Shown: positions 1 through 6,810, counted from the first letter of the stretch. The stretch is DNA of 8,830 nucleotides from Pseudomonadota bacterium (GCA_023430065.1 JAEZCG010000080.1:1-8830); one strand, 5' to 3'. Notes: generated by a model from the sequence alone, not told the origin. A program made the numbers and translations.

Positions 1-167
1 GCCTCAATAGCAACGACCGCCTCTTGCGGCCCCGGATCAACTGGTACGCACGCCCCGACCTGCGCATTTCTGCCGGCGTCGACATCTTCGCCGGCCCCGA
101 TACCGGCGCGTTCGGCACCTTCGACCACAGCGATCGGGTGTACGCGGAAATCCGCTACACGTTCTGA
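1..167 (+). CDS. C-terminal fragment of an outer-membrane beta-barrel protein
   Basis: An open frame runs in from the left edge (first full codon at base 3) and stops at TGA 165-167, giving 54 C-terminal residues. They alternate polar and hydrophobic residues as in beta strands (for example INWYARPDLRISAGVDIF) and end in RYTF. A terminal Phe after an aromatic strand is the usual C-terminal signature of Gram-negative outer-membrane barrels recognised by the BAM complex. The loop GPDTGAFGTFDHSDRVYAE between the last two strands resembles loops in large uncharacterised barrel proteins. The family cannot be fixed from 54 residues. The gene after it on the same strand has its own sigma-54 promoter, so co-transcription is not required. 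Confidence 0.7.
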   Translation, partial: LNSNDRLLRPRINWYARPDLRISAGVDIFAGPDTGAFGTFDHSDRVYAEIRYTF

Positions 168-194
168 CGGTCCGCCATCGTCGACGCATCGGGG

Positions 195-216
195 CAGGCA
201 TGGACGGCCACGCCTG
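195..216 (+). terminator. Possible terminator hairpin after the barrel gene
   Basis: CAGGCATGG and CCACGCCTG can pair as a 9-bp stem with one mismatch around the loop ACGG, 28 bp after the barrel stop codon. It is followed by TCGGCTTGCTTTAC, which is only mildly T-rich, so intrinsic termination is uncertain. Its right arm overlaps the first enhancer-like element. Confidence 0.3.
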
Positions 217-232
217 TCGGCTTGCTTTACAG
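215..232 (+). promoter_or_regulatory. Distal enhancer-like element (copy A), TGTCGG-N5-TTTACAG
   Basis: TGTCGGCTTGCTTTACAG matches the elements at 299-316 and 1407-1424 in both half-sites (TGTCGG and TTTAC) with the same 5-bp gap. With the preceding C it has dyad ends, CTGT and ACAG. It starts 84 bp upstream of copy B, which is eight turns of B-DNA, so both copies face the same side of the helix. This is typical of paired binding sites for a sigma-54 activator. The identity of the binding protein is inferred, not seen. Confidence 0.65.
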
Positions 233-298
233 GATGACCTGCGTTCGATGCGGCTCAGGAATTTTCTGATGCATCACGCTGAGAGGCCCCGGGGACGG

Positions 299-316
299 TG
301 TCGGTTAGCTTTACGG
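299..316 (+). promoter_or_regulatory. Proximal enhancer-like element (copy B)
   Basis: TGTCGGTTAGCTTTACGG starts exactly 80 bp upstream of the -24 GG (379) of the sigma-54 promoter of the first PEP-CTERM gene. The matching element of the second PEP-CTERM gene (1407-1424) starts exactly 80 bp before its own -24 GG (1487). Conservation of half-sites, gap and distance in non-coding DNA argues for a real activator site. Confidence 0.75.
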
Positions 317-346
317 TTTCCTGGGGGGCTTACCACGAAGACAGTA

Positions 347-359
347 TAAGCAATTGATA
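347..359 (-). promoter_or_regulatory. IHF-like site between enhancer and promoter
   Basis: On the minus strand the sequence is TATCAATTGCTTA, a full match to the IHF consensus WATCARNNNNTTR. It sits in an AT-rich patch (about 345-372) of otherwise GC-rich DNA and is centred 26 bp upstream of the -24 GG. IHF bending between an upstream activator site and a sigma-54 promoter is a standard arrangement. Binding is predicted only. Confidence 0.6.
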
Positions 360-377
360 TTTAATGTAATTTGTAGG

Positions 378-393
378 CGGCATACTTCTGGCT
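378..393 (+). promoter_or_regulatory. Sigma-54 (-24/-12) promoter of the first PEP-CTERM gene
   Basis: CGGCATACTTCTGGCT has the invariant GG (379-380) and GC (391-392) separated by exactly 10 bp. The -24 box reads GGCA followed by two deviations from TGGCACG, and the -12 box TGGCT differs from TTGCT at one base. Predicted transcription start is near 404, leaving a leader of about 38 nt with a good ribosome site. It is the weakest of the three sigma-54 promoters by sequence, but the enhancer and IHF context supports it. Confidence 0.65.
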
Positions 394-441
394 TAAGAGG
401 CCTCGGCCGGCTCAAGGCCCGGATAATCCAGGAGATCGAAC

Positions 442-1323
442 ATGACCAACCTAAAGGCCCTACTTGCTGCCAGCGCGATCGCAGCCGGCGTGGGTTTCAG
501 CACGACAGCGTCCGCCACGCTGATCAACACCTGGCAGGCTTCCTTCGACAACGGTTTCGACCAGTCGCTGACGACGTTCGCCGCCGGTACCGACAATCCC
601 AACTTCACGGGTAGCAACCCCGTCGGTGGTGAAGCGGATACCTACCTGCAGATCGCGTGGGGTACGCCCGGCTCGCTGGCCACCAACCCGACCCAGGAGC
701 AGTCCAAGCTGGTGGTGTCGCAAGGTGTCTACGCCGGCGGCCCGTCTGTGGACGTAACCACTAACGGCGGGACTGAGCAGACCATCGGGATCACGCACTT
801 CAACAACGCGATCACCTGCACGGGCGGCGTGCCGGCTGGCGGCATCTGCCCGGCGCTGGTTACCACTACCCTGCTGTCGGAACTGACCCTGACCTCGATC
901 GATCCAGGGGGTGTGGGTCCGCTTCAGGCAACCCAGGCCTTCGGCATCCAGTTCGCGGAAACCAAGAACCAGTCGCCCTGCTTCGAAGGTGGCCTGGAAA
1001 CCGTCTGCGACGACATCTTCGTGCTGCTGAACCCGATCGCGCTCGAGTTCGACATCGACGTGGATGGCACCATCCACCACGTCACCATCGGTGCGACGAT
1101 GCTGGGCGGCGAAGCGCTGGGCACGCTGTCGAACGCCGCCTGCGCCGAAGCCGGTCTGGCCGCTGGCTGCATCGGCTTCCTGACGGCCGAAGGTCAGTCC
1201 AACACGGTCGTGGCCAACATCACGATCACCGCGCCGACAGAAGCACCTGAGCCCGGCACGCTGGCCATGCTCGGCGCCCTGCTGGTCGCCGGTGGTGTTG
1301 CCAGCCGCCGCAAGCGCGCATAA
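442..1323 (+). CDS. THxN-type PEP-CTERM sorting domain protein, paralogue 1
   Basis: This encodes a 293-residue exported protein with a Sec signal peptide (residues 1-25, cut after Ala-Ser-Ala) and a C-terminal sorting tail. The tail is PEPGT at 269-273, a hydrophobic helix at about 274-288, then the basic end RRKRA. In this class, exosortase (a membrane cysteine protease/transpeptidase) is thought to recognise PEP, cut the tail and release or anchor the protein at the surface, often with exopolysaccharide. GITHFNNAI (T118-H119-F120-N121) fits the THxN family of PEP-CTERM proteins. Six cysteines in three close pairs (126/136, 180/189, 234/243) suggest three disulphides. No enzymatic domain is recognised. 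The start is fixed by AGGAGA at 430-435, 6 nt before ATG. A paralogue follows at 1545. Expression is probably sigma-54 dependent. Confidence 0.93.
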   Translation: MTNLKALLAASAIAAGVGFSTTASATLINTWQASFDNGFDQSLTTFAAGTDNPNFTGSNPVGGEADTYLQIAWGTPGSLATNPTQEQSKLVVSQGVYAGGPSVDVTTNGGTEQTIGITHFNNAITCTGGVPAGGICPALVTTTLLSELTLTSIDPGGVGPLQATQAFGIQFAETKNQSPCFEGGLETVCDDIFVLLNPIALEFDIDVDGTIHHVTIGATMLGGEALGTLSNAACAEAGLAAGCIGFLTAEGQSNTVVANITITAPTEAPEPGTLAMLGALLVAGGVASRRKRA

Positions 1324-1335
1324 GCACCGCTGATC

Positions 1336-1353
1336 GGGGTGGTTTGCCACCCC
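1336..1353 (+). repeat. Perfect hairpin just after the first PEP-CTERM gene
   Basis: GGGGTGG and CCACCCC form a perfect 7-bp stem around the loop TTTG, 12 bp after the stop codon. It lacks a T-tract, so it may act as a 3'-end stabiliser in front of the true terminator that follows. Confidence 0.6.
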
Positions 1354-1361
1354 AAGGCATC

Positions 1362-1392
1362 AAAGGGGCGGCCCGAAAGGGTCGCCCTTTTT
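1362..1392 (+). terminator. Intrinsic terminator between the two PEP-CTERM genes
   Basis: AAAGGGGCGGCCC pairs with GGGTCGCCCTTT across a GAAA tetraloop (one bulged G, one G-T pair). The run of five T at 1388-1392 continues from the stem. This is a textbook rho-independent terminator, so the second PEP-CTERM gene should depend mainly on its own promoter. Confidence 0.85.
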
Positions 1393-1406
1393 GTTGATCC
1401 CGGGAC

Positions 1407-1424
1407 TGTCGGATTCTTTTACAG
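1407..1424 (+). promoter_or_regulatory. Enhancer-like element of the second PEP-CTERM gene (copy C)
   Basis: TGTCGGATTCTTTTACAG shares TGTCGG-N5-TTTAC with copies A and B. With the preceding C it has the same CTGT/ACAG dyad ends as copy A. Its first base is 80 bp before the -24 GG at 1487, the same distance as copy B from its promoter. It lies just after the terminator of the first gene. Confidence 0.75.
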
Positions 1425-1451
1425 ATGTGTTGACTGTATCAGGCGCTATCG

Positions 1452-1464
1452 AAACAAATTGATG
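1452..1464 (-). promoter_or_regulatory. IHF-like site of the second PEP-CTERM gene
   Basis: The minus strand reads CATCAATTTGTTT. It keeps the ATCAA-N4-TT core of the IHF consensus but deviates at both degenerate end positions. Centred 29 bp upstream of the -24 GG in an AT-rich stretch, it shares AATTGATRTTTA with the corresponding region of the first gene (352-363 and 1457-1468). Confidence 0.45.
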
Positions 1465-1484
1465 TTTATAAAACCATTTCTTGT

Positions 1485-1501
1485 TGGGCACGGCACTCGC
1501 T
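1485..1501 (+). promoter_or_regulatory. Sigma-54 (-24/-12) promoter of the second PEP-CTERM gene
   Basis: TGGGCACGGCACTCGCT carries GG at 1487-1488 and GC at 1499-1500, exactly 10 bp apart. The -24 box TGGGCACG matches YTGGCACG at seven of eight positions, and the -12 box TCGCT matches TTGCW at four of five. The predicted start is near 1512, giving a leader of about 33 nt. Confidence 0.8.
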
Positions 1502-1544
1502 GCCTGGGCTCGCCGGCGGTTCCGGCGTCATTCAGGAGGACAGC

Positions 1545-2414
1545 ATGCGTGGATCCAATCGCCTGCTCGCCGTAATCCCAGCGGCTGCAGCAGCTTTAGC
1601 CATCAGCTCGGCGGCCTGGGCCGTCCCCGTCGTCACGTGGGAGGCCACGTTCGACAACGGCTTCGACCAGAGCGAAACCGTCGAGAATGGGGATAACTTC
1701 CAGTACCTGAATCCCAATCCGGTTCCGCCGCACAACGATACCTACCTCACGCTGGCATGGGGAATCCCGGGGTCGCTGGCGACCAATCCGACTCAGGAGC
1801 AGAGCCGATTGGAGGTCTCCCAGGGCGTTTACGCCGGGGGAGATAGCGTGCAGGTGCAGACCAACGGGCCGCGCGTAGACACCATCGGGATCACGCACTT
1901 CAACAACGCCATTCAATGCGTGGGGGTGCCTGCCGGCGGCGTGTGCCCAGCCCTGCAGAGTACCGTCCTGCGCTCGAACCTGACGCTCACCGCCATCGAT
2001 CCTGATCTGGGAATACTCGGATCGGTGACCGAGAGCTTCGAGATCGACGTCGTCGAGACCCGGAATCTGCAGCCGTGCTTCGGTGACGTCGATTCGATCT
2101 GCGACGACATCTTCGTGCTTCTGAACCCGTTCGACCTCACGTTCGACATCGACGTCGGCGGGACAATCCATACCGTCATCATCGGCGCCGAACTGATCGG
2201 TGGCGATCCGCTGGGTACGCTGTCGAACGAGGCATGTGCCGAAGCCGGACTGGCACCCGGTTGCGTGGGCTTCCTGACTCTCGAAGGCGCCGAGAACACC
2301 GTGCTCGCCAACATCCGAATCATCACGCAGGAGGCGCCCGAACCGGGGACGCTGGCGGCGCTTGGCGCACTGCTCATCGCAGGCGGACTGGCGATGCGTC
2401 GCCGCCCGGTCTGA
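1545..2414 (+). CDS. THxN-type PEP-CTERM sorting domain protein, paralogue 2
   Basis: This 289-residue protein is built like its upstream neighbour. It has a signal peptide (1-26, cut after Ala-Trp-Ala), an exported body, PEPGT at 265-269, a hydrophobic helix and the basic end RRRPV. Long blocks are shared with paralogue 1: FDNGFDQS near the mature N-terminus, GSLATNPTQEQS, GITHFNNAI (T117), CDDIFVLLNP and GTLSN-ACAEAGLA. The same six cysteines are kept (125/134, 178/186, 231/240), so the pair arose by tandem duplication. Divergence elsewhere is substantial, so the duplication is not recent. AGGAGGA at 1534-1540 sits 4 nt before ATG. Its likely role is a surface or matrix protein processed by exosortase; no catalytic domain is recognised. 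Confidence 0.93.
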   Translation: MRGSNRLLAVIPAAAAALAISSAAWAVPVVTWEATFDNGFDQSETVENGDNFQYLNPNPVPPHNDTYLTLAWGIPGSLATNPTQEQSRLEVSQGVYAGGDSVQVQTNGPRVDTIGITHFNNAIQCVGVPAGGVCPALQSTVLRSNLTLTAIDPDLGILGSVTESFEIDVVETRNLQPCFGDVDSICDDIFVLLNPFDLTFDIDVGGTIHTVIIGAELIGGDPLGTLSNEACAEAGLAPGCVGFLTLEGAENTVLANIRIITQEAPEPGTLAALGALLIAGGLAMRRRPV

Positions 2415-2451
2415 TCCCCGGCTGACGTCGTCAGTCGACGCGCTTCACGTA

Positions 2452-2480
2452 ACAGGCCGTGCCATCCAGGCACGGCCTGT
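2452..2480. terminator. Bidirectional hairpin between convergent genes
   Basis: ACAGGCCGTGCC and GGCACGGCCTGT form a perfect 12-bp stem with the 5-nt loop ATCCA. It sits between the stop of the second PEP-CTERM gene and the stop of the convergent flavoprotein gene. T-tracts are poor on both sides (TCTTCGTT on the plus side), so termination efficiency is uncertain, but position and stem strength fit a shared terminator. Confidence 0.7.
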
Positions 2481-2486
2481 CTTCGT

Positions 2487-4160
2487 TCAACCCTCGTAAC
2501 GCCCCGGCGCCAGGATGCCGGCCGGATCGAGTGTCTTCTTGAGCTGCGCGATGAGACGCCTGCCCGGTGCGTCGCGCCGGCTGCCTACCAGCGCCATCGA
2601 GTGCACCCCCAGTCGGTAGGGATAGAACCCGGCATCCATCAGGGCGGAGGTGAGCTCGTCGTGGCAGGCCATCGCGCGCGCGTCCTCGCCTTCGCGGTCC
2701 CGGTCGTAGGTGATGGAGATGATGTTGTCCACGGTCCGCTCGGTGCGCAGGGTCATCGACATGGCAGGCTCGAACGGATGCCGGGCGAAGACCGCCTCGA
2801 CGATGCGAACCATGCGACGGACTTGCACGGGATCGGCTGCTGCCACGGCATTGGCCCAGATGAGCCCGCAGCGGTCGCGATCCGGATCGCAATCGGCGGG
2901 GATGGTGCGCTTGCGCCAGTACGCACTCGCCAGCATCCTGGACGTCGGAATTCCCTTCATCAGTTCGTACACCGGCCTCACCAGTTCCATCGCCTGTGAC
3001 AGGTCGACCCCGGTGACCCACTTGTAGGGTCTGCGCAGGCGACCGGCCACCGCGATCAGGCGATCGTCGAGGAAGCGTAATTCGCTCACGTGCCTTCGCA
3101 GAAGCGATGACACCCGTCGCCGCGACGCCGCCACCTGGGCGTGCGAGCCGTACAGCGCACCCGAGCCGTTCCACGCCTCGCATCCCCACTGGGCCATCAG
3201 TCGCCGCATGGCCTCGTCGGGCAAGCGCCCGGTACCGTCCGCCAGGTCCCACGGGTAGCGGCCGTTCGACGACACGACCTTGTAGGCATTCACGAAGTGG
3301 ATCGCGCTGCGCAGCGAGCCCTCCAGGCGCAACGTGCGCAGGGCATCGACCACGTGCTCCAAAGCGCCCTCGCGCGCGCGGAAGAAGAACGCCTGAAAGT
3401 ATTCCGGCCGGGGCATCAGCCAGACCGTCATGCGGGTGACGATGCCGAGATTGGAATGCGTGAACAGACCATCGATGGCGGGGCCCACGCCCCATCGGTA
3501 CACCGGCGTCGCCGCGGCGCCCGGGAACTGGCCGAATCCCGTCTCCACCAGTTGCCCGTCGGGCAGGACCACCTGCAGGGCACAGGCATGGCCGAAGTGG
3601 TCGCCGTAGGGGGTGTGTCCGAACCCTCGTTCCATCGTGTTCCCTACGATGCTGCAGTCCGGACTGGAGCCGGTTGCGTCGAGCCATAACGCCGGATCGG
3701 TAAGCGCGAGGGCTGCGAGCAATTGCCCTTGCGTCACGCCGGGCTCCACCGTGGCATAGGCAAGGCGCGCATCGATCTCGAGAATACGGTTCATCCTGGA
3801 CAGATCCAGGACGACATTGCCGTCGCCGACCGGAAGGGAGGAGCCGTAGCCCCAGTTGCGGCCGCTGCTGACCGGGTAGACCGGCACACCCTTGGTCGTG
3901 GCAATGCGCATGCACGCCTGGACCTCTTCCGCCGAGCCCGGTCGCACGAGTGCCGCAATCCGGTTGGCGCTGGCAAACGTGGCACGAGCGCGCGCCGACA
4001 GGGCAGCGGCGTCGGTGACGACGTTGTCGACGCCGACGGCATCCTTCCACAGTCGGACAGCCTCCTCGAGCGCGGCGCTGATCCCTTCGGACGTAGTCAT
4101 CATGCGGCAGGCGAATTTGCGACGAAGTTGTGCCTCTATCGTACGCGGACGGACTCTCAT
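2487..4160 (-). CDS. FAD-binding oxidoreductase, vanillyl-alcohol oxidase / 4-cresol dehydrogenase type
   Basis: This is a 557-residue flavoprotein of the VAO/PCMH family, whose members oxidise para-substituted phenols. The N-terminal FAD domain carries GRNWGYG (100-106) as pyrophosphate loop, then SIVGNTMERGFGHTPYGDH (170-188), very close to the corresponding VAO segment, and YRWGVGPAIDGLF (from 221). The C-terminal cap domain ends with the typical LDPAGILAPGR. Tyr515-Arg516 in FYPYRLGVHSM probably correspond to the substrate phenolate-binding Tyr-Arg pair of VAO/PCMH. Where VAO has its FAD-linking His, the aligned segment RCGLIWAN (430-437) seems to have Gly, so covalent FAD is doubtful (alignment from memory). 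No signal peptide and no adjacent cytochrome c subunit gene are seen. The start is uncertain: ATG 4160 lacks a Shine-Dalgarno site, and Met20/Met21 (4103/4100) are alternatives. The substrate is unknown. Confidence 0.88.
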   Translation of the reverse strand: MRVRPRTIEAQLRRKFACRMMTTSEGISAALEEAVRLWKDAVGVDNVVTDAAALSARARATFASANRIAALVRPGSAEEVQACMRIATTKGVPVYPVSSGRNWGYGSSLPVGDGNVVLDLSRMNRILEIDARLAYATVEPGVTQGQLLAALALTDPALWLDATGSSPDCSIVGNTMERGFGHTPYGDHFGHACALQVVLPDGQLVETGFGQFPGAAATPVYRWGVGPAIDGLFTHSNLGIVTRMTVWLMPRPEYFQAFFFRAREGALEHVVDALRTLRLEGSLRSAIHFVNAYKVVSSNGRYPWDLADGTGRLPDEAMRRLMAQWGCEAWNGSGALYGSHAQVAASRRRVSSLLRRHVSELRFLDDRLIAVAGRLRRPYKWVTGVDLSQAMELVRPVYELMKGIPTSRMLASAYWRKRTIPADCDPDRDRCGLIWANAVAAADPVQVRRMVRIVEAVFARHPFEPAMSMTLRTERTVDNIISITYDRDREGEDARAMACHDELTSALMDAGFYPYRLGVHSMALVGSRRDAPGRRLIAQLKKTLDPAGILAPGRYEG

Positions 4161-4217
4161 TGAGCGGGAAGACGAGTCCGGCCTTCAGCGTGGTGCAGGG
4201 GCGTCGTTAACAGCCGC

Positions 4218-5582
4218 ATGCCCGGGACCGTACGCGAGAGTGCACATGGTAGCGGGTCGCTTCGTCCGCCGCGATTCATGACCACTGCCTCCACCGTCCG
4301 CACGCCACAGCGCTTCGCTCCACGCGCTTCCGACTGGAAGTCGCGAGCGGCTCGCGCCGCGCGCCATCTGACGATCGATCTGGTGCTGGCGTTCAAGGAG
4401 GTGATCCGGCGCAAGCGGCGCAGCGGCGTCGCCGTGATTGCCGTGGCATTCAGCGTCATTGCGCTGCTGCTCTCCTCCGGCTTCATCCAGTGGGTCCTGG
4501 CGTCGATGCAGGAGGATGCCGTCCACACCGTGGGACATCTGCAGGTGACGCGGCCAGGCTTCGCGGATTCGGGGCTGTCCGATCCGCTCTCCTATCTGCT
4601 GCCGGACCGCGACCCGGCGGCCGTGGTCACGGGGCTGGGGTCGAGGGCAATCGCGCCGCGTCTTTCCTTCAGCGGGCTGGTGAGTCTGGGTGACTCCACC
4701 CTGTCTTTCCAGGGCGAGGGCTTGAGCCCCCCGGCGGAGGGTGAACTGGTTGCCGCCATGACTATCGTCGATGGCGAGCCGCTCTCCGCACAGGCGGGCG
4801 CCAAGGAGGTCTTGCTGGGCCGGGGCCTGGCGCAGAACCTCGGTGCCGAGGTCGGCCGGAAAGTGGTGCTCCTGAGCAGTACGGTCGGGGGTGGGGTCAA
4901 CGGCGTCGAAGTGGAGGTGAAGGGAATATTCGCCACATCCACCAAGGCGTATGACGATGTGTTCCTGCGCGTACCGATCGACCTCGCAAGGCAGCTGTTG
5001 CGCATCGAGGGCGCGTCCCGCTGGATCGTGCTGCTGGCGGACACCGCCCGGACGGACGCGGCGATCGCGTCGCTGCGCGAACGCCTTCCGGCGGACCAGT
5101 TCAGCGTGACGCCCTGGTACGAACTGGCCGACTTCTATACGAAGACGGCTGAACTGTTCTCCAAGCAGCTCGGATTCCTCAACCTGATCATTGCCGTCAT
5201 CGTCGTGCTGACGATCTCCAACTGCATGACGATCGGCGTGGTCGAGCGCACGAGCGAGATCGGCACGGCGCTGGCGATCGGCGCCACGCGGGAAACCATC
5301 CGGCGTCGCTTCATCGTCGAAGGCCTGGTGCTCGGTATCGTCGGCGCCGCGCTCGGCCTCGGCCTGGGACTGCTGGCCGCGCACGGCATTTCCTCCGTCG
5401 GCATCCCCATGCCGCCCCCGCCCGGTGCGGATCAGGGGTATACGGGCGAGATCCTGGTCACGTATGGCCTGGCCATCCGGGCGGCGGCGGTGGGCGTGCT
5501 GAGCGCACTGGGCGGCGCGGTGTTGCCCGCCATCCGTGCTTCACGAATGGGGATCGTGGATGCAATTCGGCAAGGAAAGTAG
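4218..5582 (+). CDS. ABC transporter permease, FtsX/LolC-MacB type (first of pair)
   Basis: This encodes a 454-residue inner-membrane permease with the four-helix MacB/LolCE plan. TM1 is at about 71-89, a periplasmic domain of about 220 residues follows, then TM2 at about 318-340, TM3 at about 367-390 and TM4 at about 412-440. The cytoplasmic coupling segment ERTSEIGTALAIGAT follows TM2, and GIPMPPPP (395-402) precedes the last helix. Such permeases work with a separate ATPase to extract lipoproteins or lipids from the inner membrane, or as mechanotransmission pumps. No ATPase gene lies beside it here. The start is unclear: ATG 4218 has no good ribosome site and gives about 50 hydrophilic residues before the usual family start. 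ATG 4278 and GTG 4383 are alternatives. The gene overlaps the next permease. Confidence 0.88.
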   Translation: MPGTVRESAHGSGSLRPPRFMTTASTVRTPQRFAPRASDWKSRAARAARHLTIDLVLAFKEVIRRKRRSGVAVIAVAFSVIALLLSSGFIQWVLASMQEDAVHTVGHLQVTRPGFADSGLSDPLSYLLPDRDPAAVVTGLGSRAIAPRLSFSGLVSLGDSTLSFQGEGLSPPAEGELVAAMTIVDGEPLSAQAGAKEVLLGRGLAQNLGAEVGRKVVLLSSTVGGGVNGVEVEVKGIFATSTKAYDDVFLRVPIDLARQLLRIEGASRWIVLLADTARTDAAIASLRERLPADQFSVTPWYELADFYTKTAELFSKQLGFLNLIIAVIVVLTISNCMTIGVVERTSEIGTALAIGATRETIRRRFIVEGLVLGIVGAALGLGLGLLAAHGISSVGIPMPPPPGADQGYTGEILVTYGLAIRAAAVGVLSALGGAVLPAIRASRMGIVDAIRQGK

Positions 5583-6804
5583 CTACCGCCAATTGATCCG
5601 GCTGGCGTGGCGCAACGTCAGGCGGCACCGCTCGCGCTCGGCCATGACGATCCTCGCCATCGTGGTCGGCGTCTCCAGCCTGATGCTCGCCGGCGGCTTC
5701 GTCGAGGACTTGTTCCACCAGCTCGGAGAATCCCTCATCCGCTCGCAGTCGGGCCATCTCCAGGTCGGCAAGGTCGGGTCGTTCACCTATGGATCCCGTT
5801 CTCCCGAGAAGTACCTGATCTCGGACGCCGAAGGGTTGCGCAGAGCGCTCGCCGAGCGCAGGGAAGTGGACGACGTGATGGCGCGCGTGCGCTTTTCCGC
5901 GCTGCTGGGCAATGGCAAGGCCGAACTGGCCATCCTCGCCGAGGGCATCGAGCCCGAGCGCGAAGCCAAGCTCGGCACGCACCTGCGCATCGAGAGCGGC
6001 CGTGCCCTGACACGTGCAGACCACGACGGCATCCTTCTCGGCCATGGGGTGGCGCGTGCGATGAAGCTCGCGCCAGCCGATCGCGTCAGCCTCCTGGTGA
6101 GCACTGCGGACGGCGCGCTGAACACCCTGGACTTCCAGGTGGTCGGCACGTTCAGGACCTTCTCCAACGAGTACGACGCGCGCGCCGTGCGCATCGGCCT
6201 GCCCGCTGCCCAGGAACTGCTCGGTACCGCCGGCGTGAATGCCCTGGTCGTCCTCCTGAAGCGCACCGCCGATACGCAGCGCGTCGCCCGAATGTTCGAG
6301 AGTGCCGCGCCCGGACGAGGGCTGGAGGTGAAGACCTGGATCGAACTCAACGACTTCTACGAGAAAACGGTGGCCCTATACCGCCGGCAGCTCGGCGTAC
6401 TTGAGCTGATCATCCTGGTCATGGTCGGTCTGGGCGTGGTCAATCTCGTCAACATGACCGTTCTCGAGCGCGTCGGCGAGTTCGGCACCATGCGGGCGCT
6501 GGGCAACGGCAACGTCGACGTCTTCGTGCTGGTGCTGATCGAGAACGTCATGCTCGCCGCCTTCGGCGCGCTGGTGGGGCTGCTCGTCGGTACCACGCTC
6601 GGCTGGCTGGTGTCGGCCATCGGCATTCCGATGCCGCCCCCGCCCAATGCCGACATCGGTTACACGGCTCGCATCCTGCTCACGCCGGCCCTCGCGCTGA
6701 AAGCGTTCACGGTCGGGTTTATGGCCACCGTGCTGGCGGCCTTGCCGCCGGCCGCCCGCGTGGCACGCATGCCGATCGCAGAGCAGCTGCGCCGGGCGAT
6801 CTGA
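5560..6804 (+). CDS. ABC transporter permease, FtsX/LolC-MacB type (second of pair)
   Basis: This is a 414-residue permease paralogous to the preceding one. TM1 lies at about 28-47 after the cytoplasmic RLAWRNVRRHRSRS, followed by a periplasmic domain and TM2 at about 279-300. ERVGEFGTMRALGNGN is the coupling segment. TM3 is at about 325-350, GIPMPPPP at 355-362 and TM4 at about 375-400. The two permeases share HLQV after TM1 and the rare GIPMPPPP loop, consistent with a heterodimer like LolC/LolE. I chose ATG 5560, which overlaps the previous gene by 23 bp and suggests translational coupling, with GGGGA just upstream. GTG 5536 would add eight residues. It ends only 6 bp before the stop of a convergent gene. 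The cargo is unknown; lipid or lipoprotein is inferred from the family. Confidence 0.9.
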   Translation: MQFGKESSYRQLIRLAWRNVRRHRSRSAMTILAIVVGVSSLMLAGGFVEDLFHQLGESLIRSQSGHLQVGKVGSFTYGSRSPEKYLISDAEGLRRALAERREVDDVMARVRFSALLGNGKAELAILAEGIEPEREAKLGTHLRIESGRALTRADHDGILLGHGVARAMKLAPADRVSLLVSTADGALNTLDFQVVGTFRTFSNEYDARAVRIGLPAAQELLGTAGVNALVVLLKRTADTQRVARMFESAAPGRGLEVKTWIELNDFYEKTVALYRRQLGVLELIILVMVGLGVVNLVNMTVLERVGEFGTMRALGNGNVDVFVLVLIENVMLAAFGALVGLLVGTTLGWLVSAIGIPMPPPPNADIGYTARILLTPALALKAFTVGFMATVLAALPPAARVARMPIAEQLRRAI

Positions 6805-6810
6805 CGGCTC

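Noticed and set aside
460..1350. Open frame of 296 codons antisense to the first PEP-CTERM gene
   Set aside because: It mirrors a gene with signal peptide, PEP-CTERM tail and ribosome site; it has none of its own.
1430..1472. Sigma-70-like pieces TTGACT (1430-1435) and TATAAA (1467-1472) before the second PEP-CTERM gene
   Set aside because: They are about 31 bp apart, too far for a sigma-70 promoter, and neither has a matching partner at 16-18 bp.
2251..2264. TGGCACCCGGTTGC, sigma-54-like
   Set aside because: The GG-to-GC gap is 9 bp rather than 10 and it lies inside the second PEP-CTERM coding region.
2431..4050. Long open frame (539 codons) on the minus strand, in another frame than the flavoprotein
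   Set aside because: It overlaps the flavoprotein gene almost entirely; the translation is Arg/Gly/Ala-rich without recognisable motifs, as expected for a high-GC shadow frame.
4185..5384. Open frame of 399 codons antisense to the first ABC permease
   Set aside because: The permease strand shows clear transmembrane helices and family motifs; the antisense product is low-complexity charged sequence with no ribosome site.
5536..5559. GTG 5536 as start of the second permease
   Set aside because: It adds eight residues with no family resemblance; ATG 5560 has GGGGA just upstream and the usual overlap geometry.
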